Made by a program: the position numbers and the translations under genes
NCBI GenBank assembly: GCA_002413065.1
Contig: DHWH01000026.1
Coordinates: 1-6,331 of the forward strand
Direction of reading: 5' to 3'
From: Patescibacteria group bacterium UBA5187
Lineage (GTDB): Bacteria; Patescibacteriota; Minisyncoccia; Phycocordibacterales; PALSA-1337
Length of the DNA stretch: 6,331 bases
In this document: positions 1-5,709 of the stretch, in pieces
Layout of the letters: every line of letters starts with the position of its first letter
Position numbering within the stretch: the stretch's first letter is position 1
The notes under the pieces: generated by a model
Database searches by the model: none
The model's input: only the letters and a program-made list of their open reading frames with translations
Told to the model about the DNA's origin: nothing

Positions 1-66
1 CCAGCCGATGATTATGATAATAATGACAATGACGATTGCAATCCCTGTTTTTGCGGCATTTGACAT
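1..66 (-). CDS. N-terminal fragment of a membrane-anchored protein (partial, runs off the left edge)
   Basis: Reading leftward from ATG at 66-64, 22 codons stay open to the window edge and give MSNAAKTGIAIVIVIIIIII followed by GW. After a short polar start (residues 1-7), residues 8-20 are almost all Ile and Val, which indicates a single membrane helix or an uncleaved signal anchor. No Shine-Dalgarno sequence precedes the ATG; the nearest purine-rich stretch is more than 40 bases upstream. An in-frame GTG lies seven codons further upstream, but ATG is preferred. The rest of the protein is outside the window, so no family can be named. The translation could be a chance reading, but the clean hydrophobic helix right after a polar start argues for a real gene. 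Confidence 0.5.
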   Translation of the reverse strand, partial: MSNAAKTGIAIVIVIIIIIIGW

Positions 67-265
67 AATAAAATTTAAATTACACACTAATAAATAAAAT
101 ATTTCTTTTATCCCTCGATAGTTAATATAGTATCATATTAATATGGAGATTTATATGGCTAACCTGCCATAGACCGTAGACGATCCCTTCCAATCCGTGT
201 TACGAATAAAAATAGCAAGTGCTTGTTTTCCACAATTTGTCCCCTTTTTAAAATAGTATTTGGAT

Positions 266-292
266 TTGCAGGACAGATGCGCATGCTACAAT
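266..292 (+). promoter_or_regulatory. probable dnaB promoter
   Basis: A -35-like TTGCAG (266-271) and a -10 TACAAT (287-292) are separated by 15 bases. The short spacing is partly offset by an extended -10 TGC (284-286) directly upstream of the hexamer. Predicted transcription starts near 299, leaving about 19 bases before the GTG. A second -10-like hexamer, TTTAAT (304-309), ends 8 bases before the GTG but has no recognisable -35. Confidence 0.45.
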
Positions 293-317
293 ATGCGAAA
301 TCATTTAATACATTTTC

Positions 318-1697
318 GTGAATACCGCTTCCCCCTATTTCAAGACCAAAGACTTAAAAATTCCGCCGCATAGCATCGAGGCAGAAAAAGCATTGCTGGG
401 ATCGATCATGATCCGCGGTGAAGCCATGCATGACATCGTCGATATCATCAGCGAAAATTCATTTTATTCGAATCAGCATCGCCTGATCTGGTCAGTGCTT
501 CTCGAACTTCATACGAAAAATGCCCCGATCGACGTCCTTTCAGTTTCATCACGACTCAAAGAAAAAGACGTCCTCGAACAATCCGGCGGCATGGCTATGC
601 TCACGGAACTCATCAATACCGTTCCGTCTTCCACCAACGCCGAACACTATGCGCAAATCGTCGAGAAAAAACATATCATGCGCGAACTGCTTCGTGCAGC
701 CGAACAGATCACTGGTCTCGGCTATGACGAAGAGACTGAACTCCAAGACATTCTTGAAAAAGCCGAAAAAGCTCTTTACGGCGTGACCAACAAAACAGGT
801 TCTCACAAATTTATCGCGCTCAAGGATACTCTGACGGATGCGTGGGACCGCCTCGACCATTTGCACAAGACAAAAGACGAGGTCCGCGGCGTGCGTACCG
901 GTTTCGCGGATCTCGACAACAAACTGTCCGGTCTCCAGAAATCCGACCTCATCATTCTCGCCGCACGTCCTTCCATGGGAAAAACCTCCCTCGCCCTCGA
1001 CATTGCACGCAAAGCTGCCGTCAATTACAAAGTGCCGGTTGCGATCTTTTCTCTGGAAATGAGCTCCCAGCAGCTTGTAGACCGTATGCTGGCAGCCGAA
1101 TCCCAAGTTGATTCATGGAAGATACGCACTGGTCACAATCTGTCGGTCACGGACGATTTCAAGGCCATTGGCGATGCTATTTCGCGCCTTTCGGATGCGC
1201 CTATCTACATCGACGATCAGGCCGGCAACAATATCCTGAAGATGCGCGCCGTCGCTCGCCGTCTCAAAAATGAAAAAGGTCTTGGATTGATCGTCGTGGA
1301 CTATCTCCAGCTCATGTTGCCGACCAATGCCCGCTACAACGACAACCTCGTTCAACAAGTCACCGAAATTTCGCGTTCCCTGAAAAACCTCGCCCGTGAA
1401 TTGGAAGTTCCTGTACTCGCACTTTCCCAGCTATCCCGTGCCGTCGAACAGCGCGGCGGCAAACCTCGCCTTTCAGACCTCCGCGACTCCGGCTCCATCG
1501 AGCAGGATGCCGATATCGTCATGTTTATTCATCGTGAAGCCGACCAAGACCAAGGCGGCCGCAAAGAAGAAGCTGAGATTCTCATTGAAAAGCATCGTAA
1601 CGGTCCTACCGGCAGCGTGAAGCTCTTCTTCGATAGTAAGAAGACTACATTTATGAGTATCGACAAGGCGGATTTTGGAGGTTTCGACAAAATGTAG
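318..1697 (+). CDS. dnaB: Replicative DNA helicase DnaB
   Basis: The hexameric 5'-3' helicase that unwinds DNA at the replication fork and partners primase. The 459-residue product has normal family length and no intein. The N-terminal domain opens with the family hallmark PPHSIEAEKALLGSIMI (residues 16-32), which is followed by a helical linker and a RecA-type motor. Walker A is ARPSMGKTS (216-224, Lys222), the catalytic Glu is in SLEMS (Glu247), Walker B is IVVDYLQL (325-332, Asp328), and the sensor region is ALSQLSR (368-374). The conserved stretch RLSDLRDSGSIEQDADIVMF spans 384-403, and KHRNGP (425-430) supplies the arginine finger, Arg427. The start is GTG at 318; an in-frame TAA at 306-308 excludes an upstream ATG or GTG start. 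No Shine-Dalgarno sequence is visible. recR follows after 23 bases on the same strand. Identification is secure. Confidence 0.97.
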   Translation: MNTASPYFKTKDLKIPPHSIEAEKALLGSIMIRGEAMHDIVDIISENSFYSNQHRLIWSVLLELHTKNAPIDVLSVSSRLKEKDVLEQSGGMAMLTELINTVPSSTNAEHYAQIVEKKHIMRELLRAAEQITGLGYDEETELQDILEKAEKALYGVTNKTGSHKFIALKDTLTDAWDRLDHLHKTKDEVRGVRTGFADLDNKLSGLQKSDLIILAARPSMGKTSLALDIARKAAVNYKVPVAIFSLEMSSQQLVDRMLAAESQVDSWKIRTGHNLSVTDDFKAIGDAISRLSDAPIYIDDQAGNNILKMRAVARRLKNEKGLGLIVVDYLQLMLPTNARYNDNLVQQVTEISRSLKNLARELEVPVLALSQLSRAVEQRGGKPRLSDLRDSGSIEQDADIVMFIHREADQDQGGRKEEAEILIEKHRNGPTGSVKLFFDSKKTTFMSIDKADFGGFDKM

Positions 1698-1713
1698 AGA
1701 TATACCGTATACT
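1684..1713 (+). promoter_or_regulatory. probable recR promoter overlapping the end of dnaB
   Basis: A TCGACA -35 (1684-1689, five of six matches to TTGACA) lies inside the last dnaB codons. It is 18 bases from a TATACT -10 (1708-1713, five of six matches). The -10 ends 7 bases before the recR ATG, so transcription would begin at or one base before the start codon. A perfect inverted repeat, ACCGTA-TACT-TACGGT (1704-1719), sits over the -10. Read-through from dnaB could also express recR. Confidence 0.45.
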
Positions 1714-1720
1714 TACGGTT

Positions 1721-2368
1721 ATGGACAGCCTCAGACGACTCAAAGAACTATTCGCCCACTTTCCCGGCATAGGTCCGCGCCAGGCACGGCGTTTTGTATA
1801 CTATCTTTTGAATAAGTCACCGACGGCGATCAGAGAGTTCACCCAATTGATCGAGGAGGTGAAGAAAGCGACCAGTGAATGTTCGCGTTGTCACAGGTTT
1901 TTCATGCCGAACTCAAAGTTCCAAACAAATCAGCCGGAAATTTCGAAAAATCTCATCTGTTCTATTTGTGCCGATCCCAATCGCGATCAAACAGAACTGA
2001 TGGTTATCGCGCGTGATTCGGATTTTGAATCCATTGAAAAATCAGGTTTCTATAAAGGCCTTTATTTTATTCTCGGCGGCACTATTCCCATTCTCGACAA
2101 GGAGCCCGAAAAAAGGATTCGGCTTGAAAAACTTTTGAAGTGCGTCAGTGATTCGGCCGCAATCAAGGAAATCATTTTGTCATTGAATACGACTCCTGAT
2201 GGCGAGCATACTACGGATATTGTTAAGGATGCACTTACGAAAATAATATCGGCTAATCCTCTTACTTCTACGAAAATTTCCATACTTGGCCGCGGACTAT
2301 CAACAGGCGCGGAACTTGAGTATGCGGATAGCGAGACTATAAAGAGCGCGTTGCAAAATAGGCATTAA
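1721..2368 (+). CDS. recR: Recombination mediator protein RecR, divergent
   Basis: RecR forms a ring clamp on DNA and works with RecO (and RecF) to load RecA at gaps. Visible parts of this 215-residue protein are a helix-hairpin-helix FPGIGPRQARR (14-24), a four-cysteine zinc finger (Cys54, Cys57, Cys80, Cys83) followed by the family DPNRD (85-89), a Toprim segment with IEKSGFYKGLYFILGG (105-120) and NTTPDGEHTT (156-165), and the C-terminal RGLSTGAELEYAD (191-203). Two things are odd. The two CxxC pairs are 22 residues apart, against 8 in E. coli RecR as recalled. The usual Toprim glutamate after the first Val-Val strand is Ala97 (VIARDSD instead of VVE-x-x-x-D). The order of all domains leaves little doubt about the family. 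The start is ATG with no Shine-Dalgarno sequence and a -10 hexamer only 7 bases upstream. Confidence 0.93.
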   Translation: MDSLRRLKELFAHFPGIGPRQARRFVYYLLNKSPTAIREFTQLIEEVKKATSECSRCHRFFMPNSKFQTNQPEISKNLICSICADPNRDQTELMVIARDSDFESIEKSGFYKGLYFILGGTIPILDKEPEKRIRLEKLLKCVSDSAAIKEIILSLNTTPDGEHTTDIVKDALTKIISANPLTSTKISILGRGLSTGAELEYADSETIKSALQNRH

Positions 2369-2399
2369 AAAGCCGCAGTCACGTTTCAAGTGCTGCGGC
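2367..2399 (-). terminator. Intrinsic terminator of the leftward HExxH gene, also between convergent recR
   Basis: GCCGCAG (2372-2378) pairs perfectly with CTGCGGC (2393-2399). With T2379 bulged, CAC (2380-2382) also pairs with GTG (2390-2392). Reading leftward, the stem is followed at once by five T's, the form of a rho-independent terminator. Reading rightward from recR there is no immediate T-run (a TTTT comes about 11 bases later), so it would be weaker for recR. Confidence 0.8.
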
Positions 2400-2411
2400 A
2401 GCGGCAAAATT

Positions 2412-3248
2412 TTAGGCGATACGAGCAGTAATGAGCTCATCGATAAGGTGACAACCTTCCAAAAAATGTCTTCGGAAATCAGGTTCATCCTCATCGTTGG
2501 GAGCAATATCGAGCTGGTGTCCAGCGAATGTCTCGCAGATTTGTTCTGCAATTGCAGTTGTGAATCGTCCAGCCTCGGTACCTGATACCAAATCGTTCCC
2601 GTACGTTTCAGCATATCTGCTGGGAAAGCGCGGATTCGGGTTATCCCGATACAGCTTCACCCACTTTTCCCACCAATCCGAAAGAGTGAATGTTCCCGAA
2701 TTGCTGGTAAGAATTACCTCCGAGCGCTTTTCAACCGAGCGCCTCAGAAATTCCACAGTATGGAAGTATTCATGCAGAAATACATGAAACTGATAGTACC
2801 AACGAATTATAGGGTCCGGGTGGACACATTCGGGCAAGGCCGACGGCATAATAGTATTACCATCCGAACAACCGATCAGAATTCGGCTCGGGTGATCGTC
2901 TTTACGCGGGAATTCGTTTATCGAAACCATTTTAACGGTACTACTTTTCCAGCTTCCATCAGGTTCAAATTGTGGAACCGGAATCAGTCCCGCATATCTG
3001 TAGTCAACTGTTTTTAGCATTGAGAGCCTCTGGATTGTTTCGGGCATACGTTCCAGAATTTCTGGAATAGCATGCGAAAGCACGTGCGGACCACAAGCTT
3101 CAATCCCTTTATGACTGGAGCATGTTACGCGACTCGTCGCGTCGATTTTGACTGCAGGCTTTGACATAAACCGTGCAAAACCTCGTTTGTAGGCCGGCAA
3201 ATGCCGTTGGATGAATTGCAGCGCTGGAGACAAGTTTAATGTATCCAT
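2412..3248 (-). CDS. Putative zinc-metallopeptidase-like protein with HExxH motif, unknown family
   Basis: I do not recognise the family. The 278-residue product carries HEYFH (159-163) inside a hydrophobic helix, QFHVFLHEYFHTVEFL, which is the HExxH zinc-binding and catalytic motif of metallopeptidases. A second helix 72-76 residues further on, AIAEQICETFAG, offers Glu235 or Glu239 as a possible third ligand in the gluzincin manner; Glu214 in RYAETYG is another option. There is no signal peptide or membrane helix, so it looks cytoplasmic. The start at 3248 is chosen because GAGGAG stands three bases before it, although that spacing is short. In-frame ATGs at 3278 and 3314 would add 10 or 22 residues but have no ribosome binding site, and the one at 3314 abuts the T-run of the rplU terminator. 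No clear promoter was found. The gene is a single unit closed by its own terminator. The substrate is unknown. Confidence 0.72.
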   Translation of the reverse strand: MDTLNLSPALQFIQRHLPAYKRGFARFMSKPAVKIDATSRVTCSSHKGIEACGPHVLSHAIPEILERMPETIQRLSMLKTVDYRYAGLIPVPQFEPDGSWKSSTVKMVSINEFPRKDDHPSRILIGCSDGNTIMPSALPECVHPDPIIRWYYQFHVFLHEYFHTVEFLRRSVEKRSEVILTSNSGTFTLSDWWEKWVKLYRDNPNPRFPSRYAETYGNDLVSGTEAGRFTTAIAEQICETFAGHQLDIAPNDEDEPDFRRHFLEGCHLIDELITARIA

Positions 3249-3314
3249 ACGCTCCTCAGGAGTTCTCGTTTGTTTCATAAATTGACAAGTTGTTTTCTGG
3301 CCATATTCAACCAT

Positions 3315-3343
3315 AAAAACAAAAACCCGACAAGCGGGTCTTT
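3315..3343 (-). terminator. Intrinsic terminator of rplU
   Basis: ACCCG (3325-3329) pairs with CGGGT (3335-3339) around a five-base loop, and the stem can extend by A-T pairs past a bulged C3340. Reading leftward, the hairpin runs directly into TTTTTGTTTTT. This is a typical rho-independent terminator about 23 bases after the rplU stop, and it shows that rplU is the last gene of its unit. Confidence 0.85.
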
Positions 3344-3365
3344 ATCTCCTCATTTAATCCCTTCT

Positions 3366-3683
3366 TTATTTGAGAGAATCTATCTTTACTTTAACAAAAG
3401 GCTGTCTGTGTCCGTTTTTCTTGAAATAACGGCTTTTCTGTTTGTAGTGAACAACGGTGATCTTCGCTGCACGGCCGATCTTTGTGATCGTGCCTTTGAC
3501 TGAAGCTTTGGAAATAAAAGGAGTGCCGATAGTTGTGTCTTTGCCGTCATCTACAAGGAGAACTTTGTCGAATACAACGGAATCACCTTCCTTGTGCTCA
3601 TCGGAAAGCTTCTCAATGGTGATAATATCGCCCTTTGAGATCGTATACTGTTTGCCCCCTGTCTGGATAACTGCAAATTCCAT
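3366..3683 (-). CDS. rplU: 50S ribosomal protein L21
   Basis: L21 binds 23S rRNA in the large ribosomal subunit. The 105-residue product has normal family length, begins with the typical MEFAVIQTGGKQY and carries the C-terminal family signature around HYKQKSRYFKKNGHRQPF (79-96). The start is set at ATG 3683 because homologues begin at this point. Longer in-frame readings to 3695 or 3755 would add an unrelated N-terminus and run through the promoter. No Shine-Dalgarno sequence precedes it; a TACAAT hexamer lies only 10 bases upstream. In many bacteria rpmA (L27) follows rplU directly, but here a terminator follows and rpmA is absent from the window. Confidence 0.97.
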   Translation of the reverse strand: MEFAVIQTGGKQYTISKGDIITIEKLSDEHKEGDSVVFDKVLLVDDGKDTTIGTPFISKASVKGTITKIGRAAKITVVHYKQKSRYFKKNGHRQPFVKVKIDSLK

Positions 3684-3693
3684 AGTGGAGACC

Positions 3694-3721
3694 ATTGTAC
3701 AGGTTTTCCAGAAATATGCAA
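3694..3721 (-). promoter_or_regulatory. probable rplU promoter
   Basis: Reading leftward, TTGCAT (3721-3716) is followed after 16 bases by TACAAT (3699-3694). The -10 ends 10 bases before the rplU ATG, so transcription should begin about 3-5 bases before it. It lies in the 58-base gap after the rmuC stop, so rplU can be expressed independently of rmuC. The hexamers resemble those upstream of dnaB (TTGCAG and TACAAT). Confidence 0.6.
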
Positions 3722-3741
3722 CTATATACTGCGCAGATACC

Positions 3742-4851
3742 CTAAACCTCGACACTTTCCGGCTTCTCTATCATTGCCACCTCGATCCCTGGGGTTTCTC
3801 CTGTAATGCGCAACACATCCTTGTCTACCTTCTTCAGCTCCTTTCCAGATGTATTGTAATGATTGACCACGGTCGCGAGCGATATGCCCAACTTGCCATG
3901 ATATTCTTCATATTTTTTGAGATGAGTTCCCAGATCCGAAACGCGCTTGATGATATCTTTGGCAGTCTCTTCGATCTGCAAAGCCTTGAGGCCCTGAAGA
4001 ACCGTCTGCAAATATGCCAGGAAAGATGTCGGGGAAACTATGATCACTTTGTATTTGTTGGCGGCACGCTGGATGAGGTTGTCCGTTTCTTCAGTAACGG
4101 CGCCGATCTTGTTTACAAGCAGATCATAGTAGATAGCTTCGTGCGGAATGAACATGAAAGCGAATTCCATGGTACCTTCGGTCGGACGCACGTATTTTGA
4201 TGTTTCTTGTATGCGAAGCTTCAGGTCGCCTACGAACGCTTTTTCCAGTTTCTCACGTTCGACAGGATTCTTCTCTTCGGCCAGTTTGTTGTAATTTTCC
4301 AAAGAAAACTTCGAATCTATCGGTATGATCTTATCTTTCACGAACACGGCTGCATCGACGATCTCCCCGTTTTTAAAAGCGTACTGCATCTTATATTGTC
4401 CGGGCGCCAACACATTTTTCAATAATGTCTCCAGATAATATTCGCCGAGAATGCCGCGATGCTTGGGATTTTTCAGAATATCCTGCAAGTTTTGCAATTG
4501 ATCGGCAAACGAGACGACCTGCCTGTTGGTCTCATCGAGCTTGGTCAGGCCTTGTGTGACTTCTTTTATCAATTTCGAGGATTCGGAGAGTTGGGCGCGC
4601 ATGGAGTCCTGCATGTTTCGGGATGATTCTTGGATTTTCGTATCAACGGTCTTAGTAAGATCACCCACTTTGCGTTCCACCGTACGGCCGAGTTCGTGCA
4701 TATTCGCATTCATCTGGTCCAAAAGAGGTTTGAGGCCATTGGCAGTGTCGTCGGTTTTTCCTTCCCCTTGCTTGCGACGAAAAAAGACAAAAATCAGGGC
4801 GATATTTATAGCAACGGCGATGAGTACGAGAATAATGAGGGTCGTTTGCAT
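3742..4851 (-). CDS. rmuC: DNA recombination protein RmuC
   Basis: RmuC-family proteins are membrane-anchored, nuclease-like proteins linked genetically to limiting inverted-repeat recombination; their biochemical role is poorly defined. The 369-residue product begins with one membrane helix (about residues 5-24, then FFRRK). A polar region with coiled-coil character follows (about 40-125), then the family core from LKNPKHRGILGE (126-137). A PD-(D/E)xK-like pattern is visible: Asp166 in VDAAVF, then Asp179 and Lys181 in IPIDSKF. Further family stretches are MEFAFMFIPHEAIY (228-241) and VSPTSFLAYLQTV (272-284). The usual RGxWGE appears here as RGILGE. The start at 4851 puts the membrane helix at the N-terminus as expected. 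There is no usable Shine-Dalgarno sequence (GGGG is one base from the ATG), and a -10-like hexamer ends 6 bases upstream. It lies upstream of rplU on the same strand and divergent from yqeY. Confidence 0.94.
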   Translation of the reverse strand: MQTTLIILVLIAVAINIALIFVFFRRKQGEGKTDDTANGLKPLLDQMNANMHELGRTVERKVGDLTKTVDTKIQESSRNMQDSMRAQLSESSKLIKEVTQGLTKLDETNRQVVSFADQLQNLQDILKNPKHRGILGEYYLETLLKNVLAPGQYKMQYAFKNGEIVDAAVFVKDKIIPIDSKFSLENYNKLAEEKNPVEREKLEKAFVGDLKLRIQETSKYVRPTEGTMEFAFMFIPHEAIYYDLLVNKIGAVTEETDNLIQRAANKYKVIIVSPTSFLAYLQTVLQGLKALQIEETAKDIIKRVSDLGTHLKKYEEYHGKLGISLATVVNHYNTSGKELKKVDKDVLRITGETPGIEVAMIEKPESVEV

Positions 4852-4857
4852 GCCCCT

Positions 4858-4886
4858 AGTTTACAGTGCAAAAAGGAATTAGCCAA
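4858..4886 (-). promoter_or_regulatory. possible rmuC promoter (leaderless geometry)
   Basis: Reading leftward, TTGGCT (4886-4881, four of six matches) and TAAACT (4863-4858, four of six) are 17 bases apart. The -10 ends 6 bases before the rmuC ATG, so transcription would begin at the start codon. The individual hexamers are weak; support comes from the exact spacing and from the same geometry at the divergent yqeY promoter. Confidence 0.4.
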
Positions 4887-4889
4887 CTA

Positions 4890-4918
4890 TTTAAATTCCT
4901 GTTCATCTGTGCCATAAT
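4890..4918 (+). promoter_or_regulatory. probable yqeY promoter (leaderless geometry)
   Basis: A weak -35 TTTAAA (4890-4895) is 17 bases from CATAAT (4913-4918), which has an extended -10 TGC directly before it (4910-4912). Six bases separate the -10 from the ATG at 4925, so the first transcribed base would be the A of the start codon or very near it. The -35 elements of this promoter and the rmuC promoter are only 3 bases apart, back to back. Confidence 0.5.
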
Positions 4919-4924
4919 TACTGC

Positions 4925-5392
4925 ATGTCATTACATGAAACTATCAAAAACCAAATAAAAGAAGCTCTGCGCGCGAAAGATGCGATCCGTCTCGACACAT
5001 TGCGCGGCCTCAATGCCCTGTTCATGAACGAAATACTGGATTCAAAAACAGACAATGAATTCCTGCCTGACGACAAAGTTTTGACCATCATCAAAAGAAG
5101 CGTGAAGCAGAGAAAAGACTCGATCGAGCAGTTCGAAAAAGGCAACCGTGATGACTTGGCCTCGAAAGAAAGGGCCGAACTCGCCATTCTTGAAGCATAT
5201 CTGCCCGAGACAATGACTCGTGAACAAATCCAGGTCATAGCCAAACAGCGCATAGAAACCCTCAAAGCCGAAGGTAAATTTGACCCCAAAGCCGGCGGGA
5301 AAATGATGGGCATGATTATGAAAGAACTTGCCGGAAAAGCCGACGGAAGCGATGTAAAGGCCGTTGTGGAAGAATTATTGAAGACTGCTTGA
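4925..5392 (+). CDS. GatB/YqeY domain-containing protein (YqeY family)
   Basis: This is a full-length, 155-residue YqeY-family protein. The fold matches the tail domain of GatB, the subunit of the tRNA-dependent amidotransferase that binds tRNA. Stand-alone YqeY proteins are widespread but their role is not settled, so a tRNA-related function is only inferred. Visible family features are the helical start SLHETIKNQIKEALRAKDAI, the central VKQRKDSIEQFEKGNRDDLA (60-79), the ExxxLxxYLP stretch ending at residues 92-94, and the C-terminal GGKMMGMIMKELAGKADG (124-141), followed by VKAVVEELL. The start is ATG with no Shine-Dalgarno sequence. The stop codon overlaps the -35 element of the next promoter. 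Confidence 0.93.
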   Translation: MSLHETIKNQIKEALRAKDAIRLDTLRGLNALFMNEILDSKTDNEFLPDDKVLTIIKRSVKQRKDSIEQFEKGNRDDLASKERAELAILEAYLPETMTREQIQVIAKQRIETLKAEGKFDPKAGGKMMGMIMKELAGKADGSDVKAVVEELLKTA

Positions 5393-5416
5393 CAATATGT
5401 AATATTGTGCTATAAT
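5389..5416 (+). promoter_or_regulatory. Strong consensus promoter of the 62-residue gene
   Basis: A perfect TTGACA (5389-5394) and a perfect TATAAT (5411-5416) are separated by 16 bases, with an extended -10 TGC at 5408-5410. This is the best promoter in the window by a wide margin. The -35 overlaps the yqeY stop codon. Predicted transcription starts near 5423, giving a leader of about 42 bases. Confidence 0.88.
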
Positions 5417-5464
5417 TCACACATAGCGCAGTAACAATCAAAAATTCAAAATAGGAGACTTATT

Positions 5465-5653
5465 ATGAGAGCTACTATGCATGCCCACATCTTCAATCTC
5501 ACCGCAATGATGAGACAAGAGGTGGCCAAAGCGGTTGTCGTTCAACCGAGATCGCGAATCGAAATGATCAATGCGACCCGGAAATTGCGAGGGCCGAGAA
5601 TGGTCATCCGTTGGGGATCTGACACAACTTGGGAGTTGCGTCCCAGAGGTTGA
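5465..5653 (+). CDS. Small basic protein of unknown function (62 aa)
   Basis: I do not recognise this protein. It is supported as a gene by its frame of signals: a consensus promoter, a leader of about 42 bases, AGGAG (5453-5457) seven bases before the ATG, and a strong hairpin terminator 18 bases after the stop. The product has ten arginines, two lysines, few acidic residues and six methionines, and it ends TTWELRPRG. It has no membrane helix, signal peptide or cysteine, so a cytoplasmic nucleic-acid- or ribosome-associated role is possible but is only inference. Five of the ten arginines use AGA and none CGC, unlike dnaB, where CGC and CGT dominate. It is monocistronic. An alternative is that the transcript is chiefly a small RNA and the reading frame incidental, but the well-placed ribosome binding site argues against that. 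Confidence 0.72.
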   Translation: MRATMHAHIFNLTAMMRQEVAKAVVVQPRSRIEMINATRKLRGPRMVIRWGSDTTWELRPRG

Positions 5654-5671
5654 AGAATGCACAATTGCAAG

Positions 5672-5709
5672 AAGGGCGTCTTGGTTCAACCAGAGACGCC
5701 CTTTTCAAT
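5672..5709 (+). terminator. Strong intrinsic terminator of the 62-residue gene
   Basis: AAGGGCGTCT (5672-5681) pairs perfectly with AGACGCCCTT (5694-5703). The stem can continue by TGG/CCA inside, past a bulged G, and a T-rich stretch follows from 5702. The leftward gene ends at 5710, so the same hairpin may also stop that transcript, but the T-run in that direction (CTTCTTG) is poor. Confidence 0.9.

Noticed and set aside
211..230. CAAG-TG-CTTG followed by TTTT as a terminator
   Set aside because: A four-pair stem with a two-base loop cannot form a useful terminator hairpin.
226..234. DnaA-box-like TTTTCCACA upstream of dnaB
   Set aside because: A single site with one mismatch to TTATNCACA and no cluster; no origin can be claimed.
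549..1106. Long reading frame of 185 codons antisense to dnaB
   Set aside because: It lies entirely inside dnaB on the other strand and its translation shows no recognisable domain. It is a shadow of a strongly coding frame.
2300..2614. 104-codon leftward frame overlapping the end of recR and the HExxH gene
   Set aside because: It reads straight through the terminator hairpin and overlaps both convergent genes in other frames; nothing supports it.
3729..3736. Palindrome CTGCGCAG between rmuC and rplU
   Set aside because: Eight bases only and the flanking bases do not continue the symmetry; too short to call an operator.
3684..3755. N-terminal extension of rplU to 3755
   Set aside because: The extra residues are not seen in L21, would overlap the rmuC stop, and would place the promoter inside the coding region.
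3457..4200. 247-codon rightward frame across rplU and rmuC
   Set aside because: It covers two well-identified genes on the opposite strand plus the promoter between them, so it is a chance open frame.
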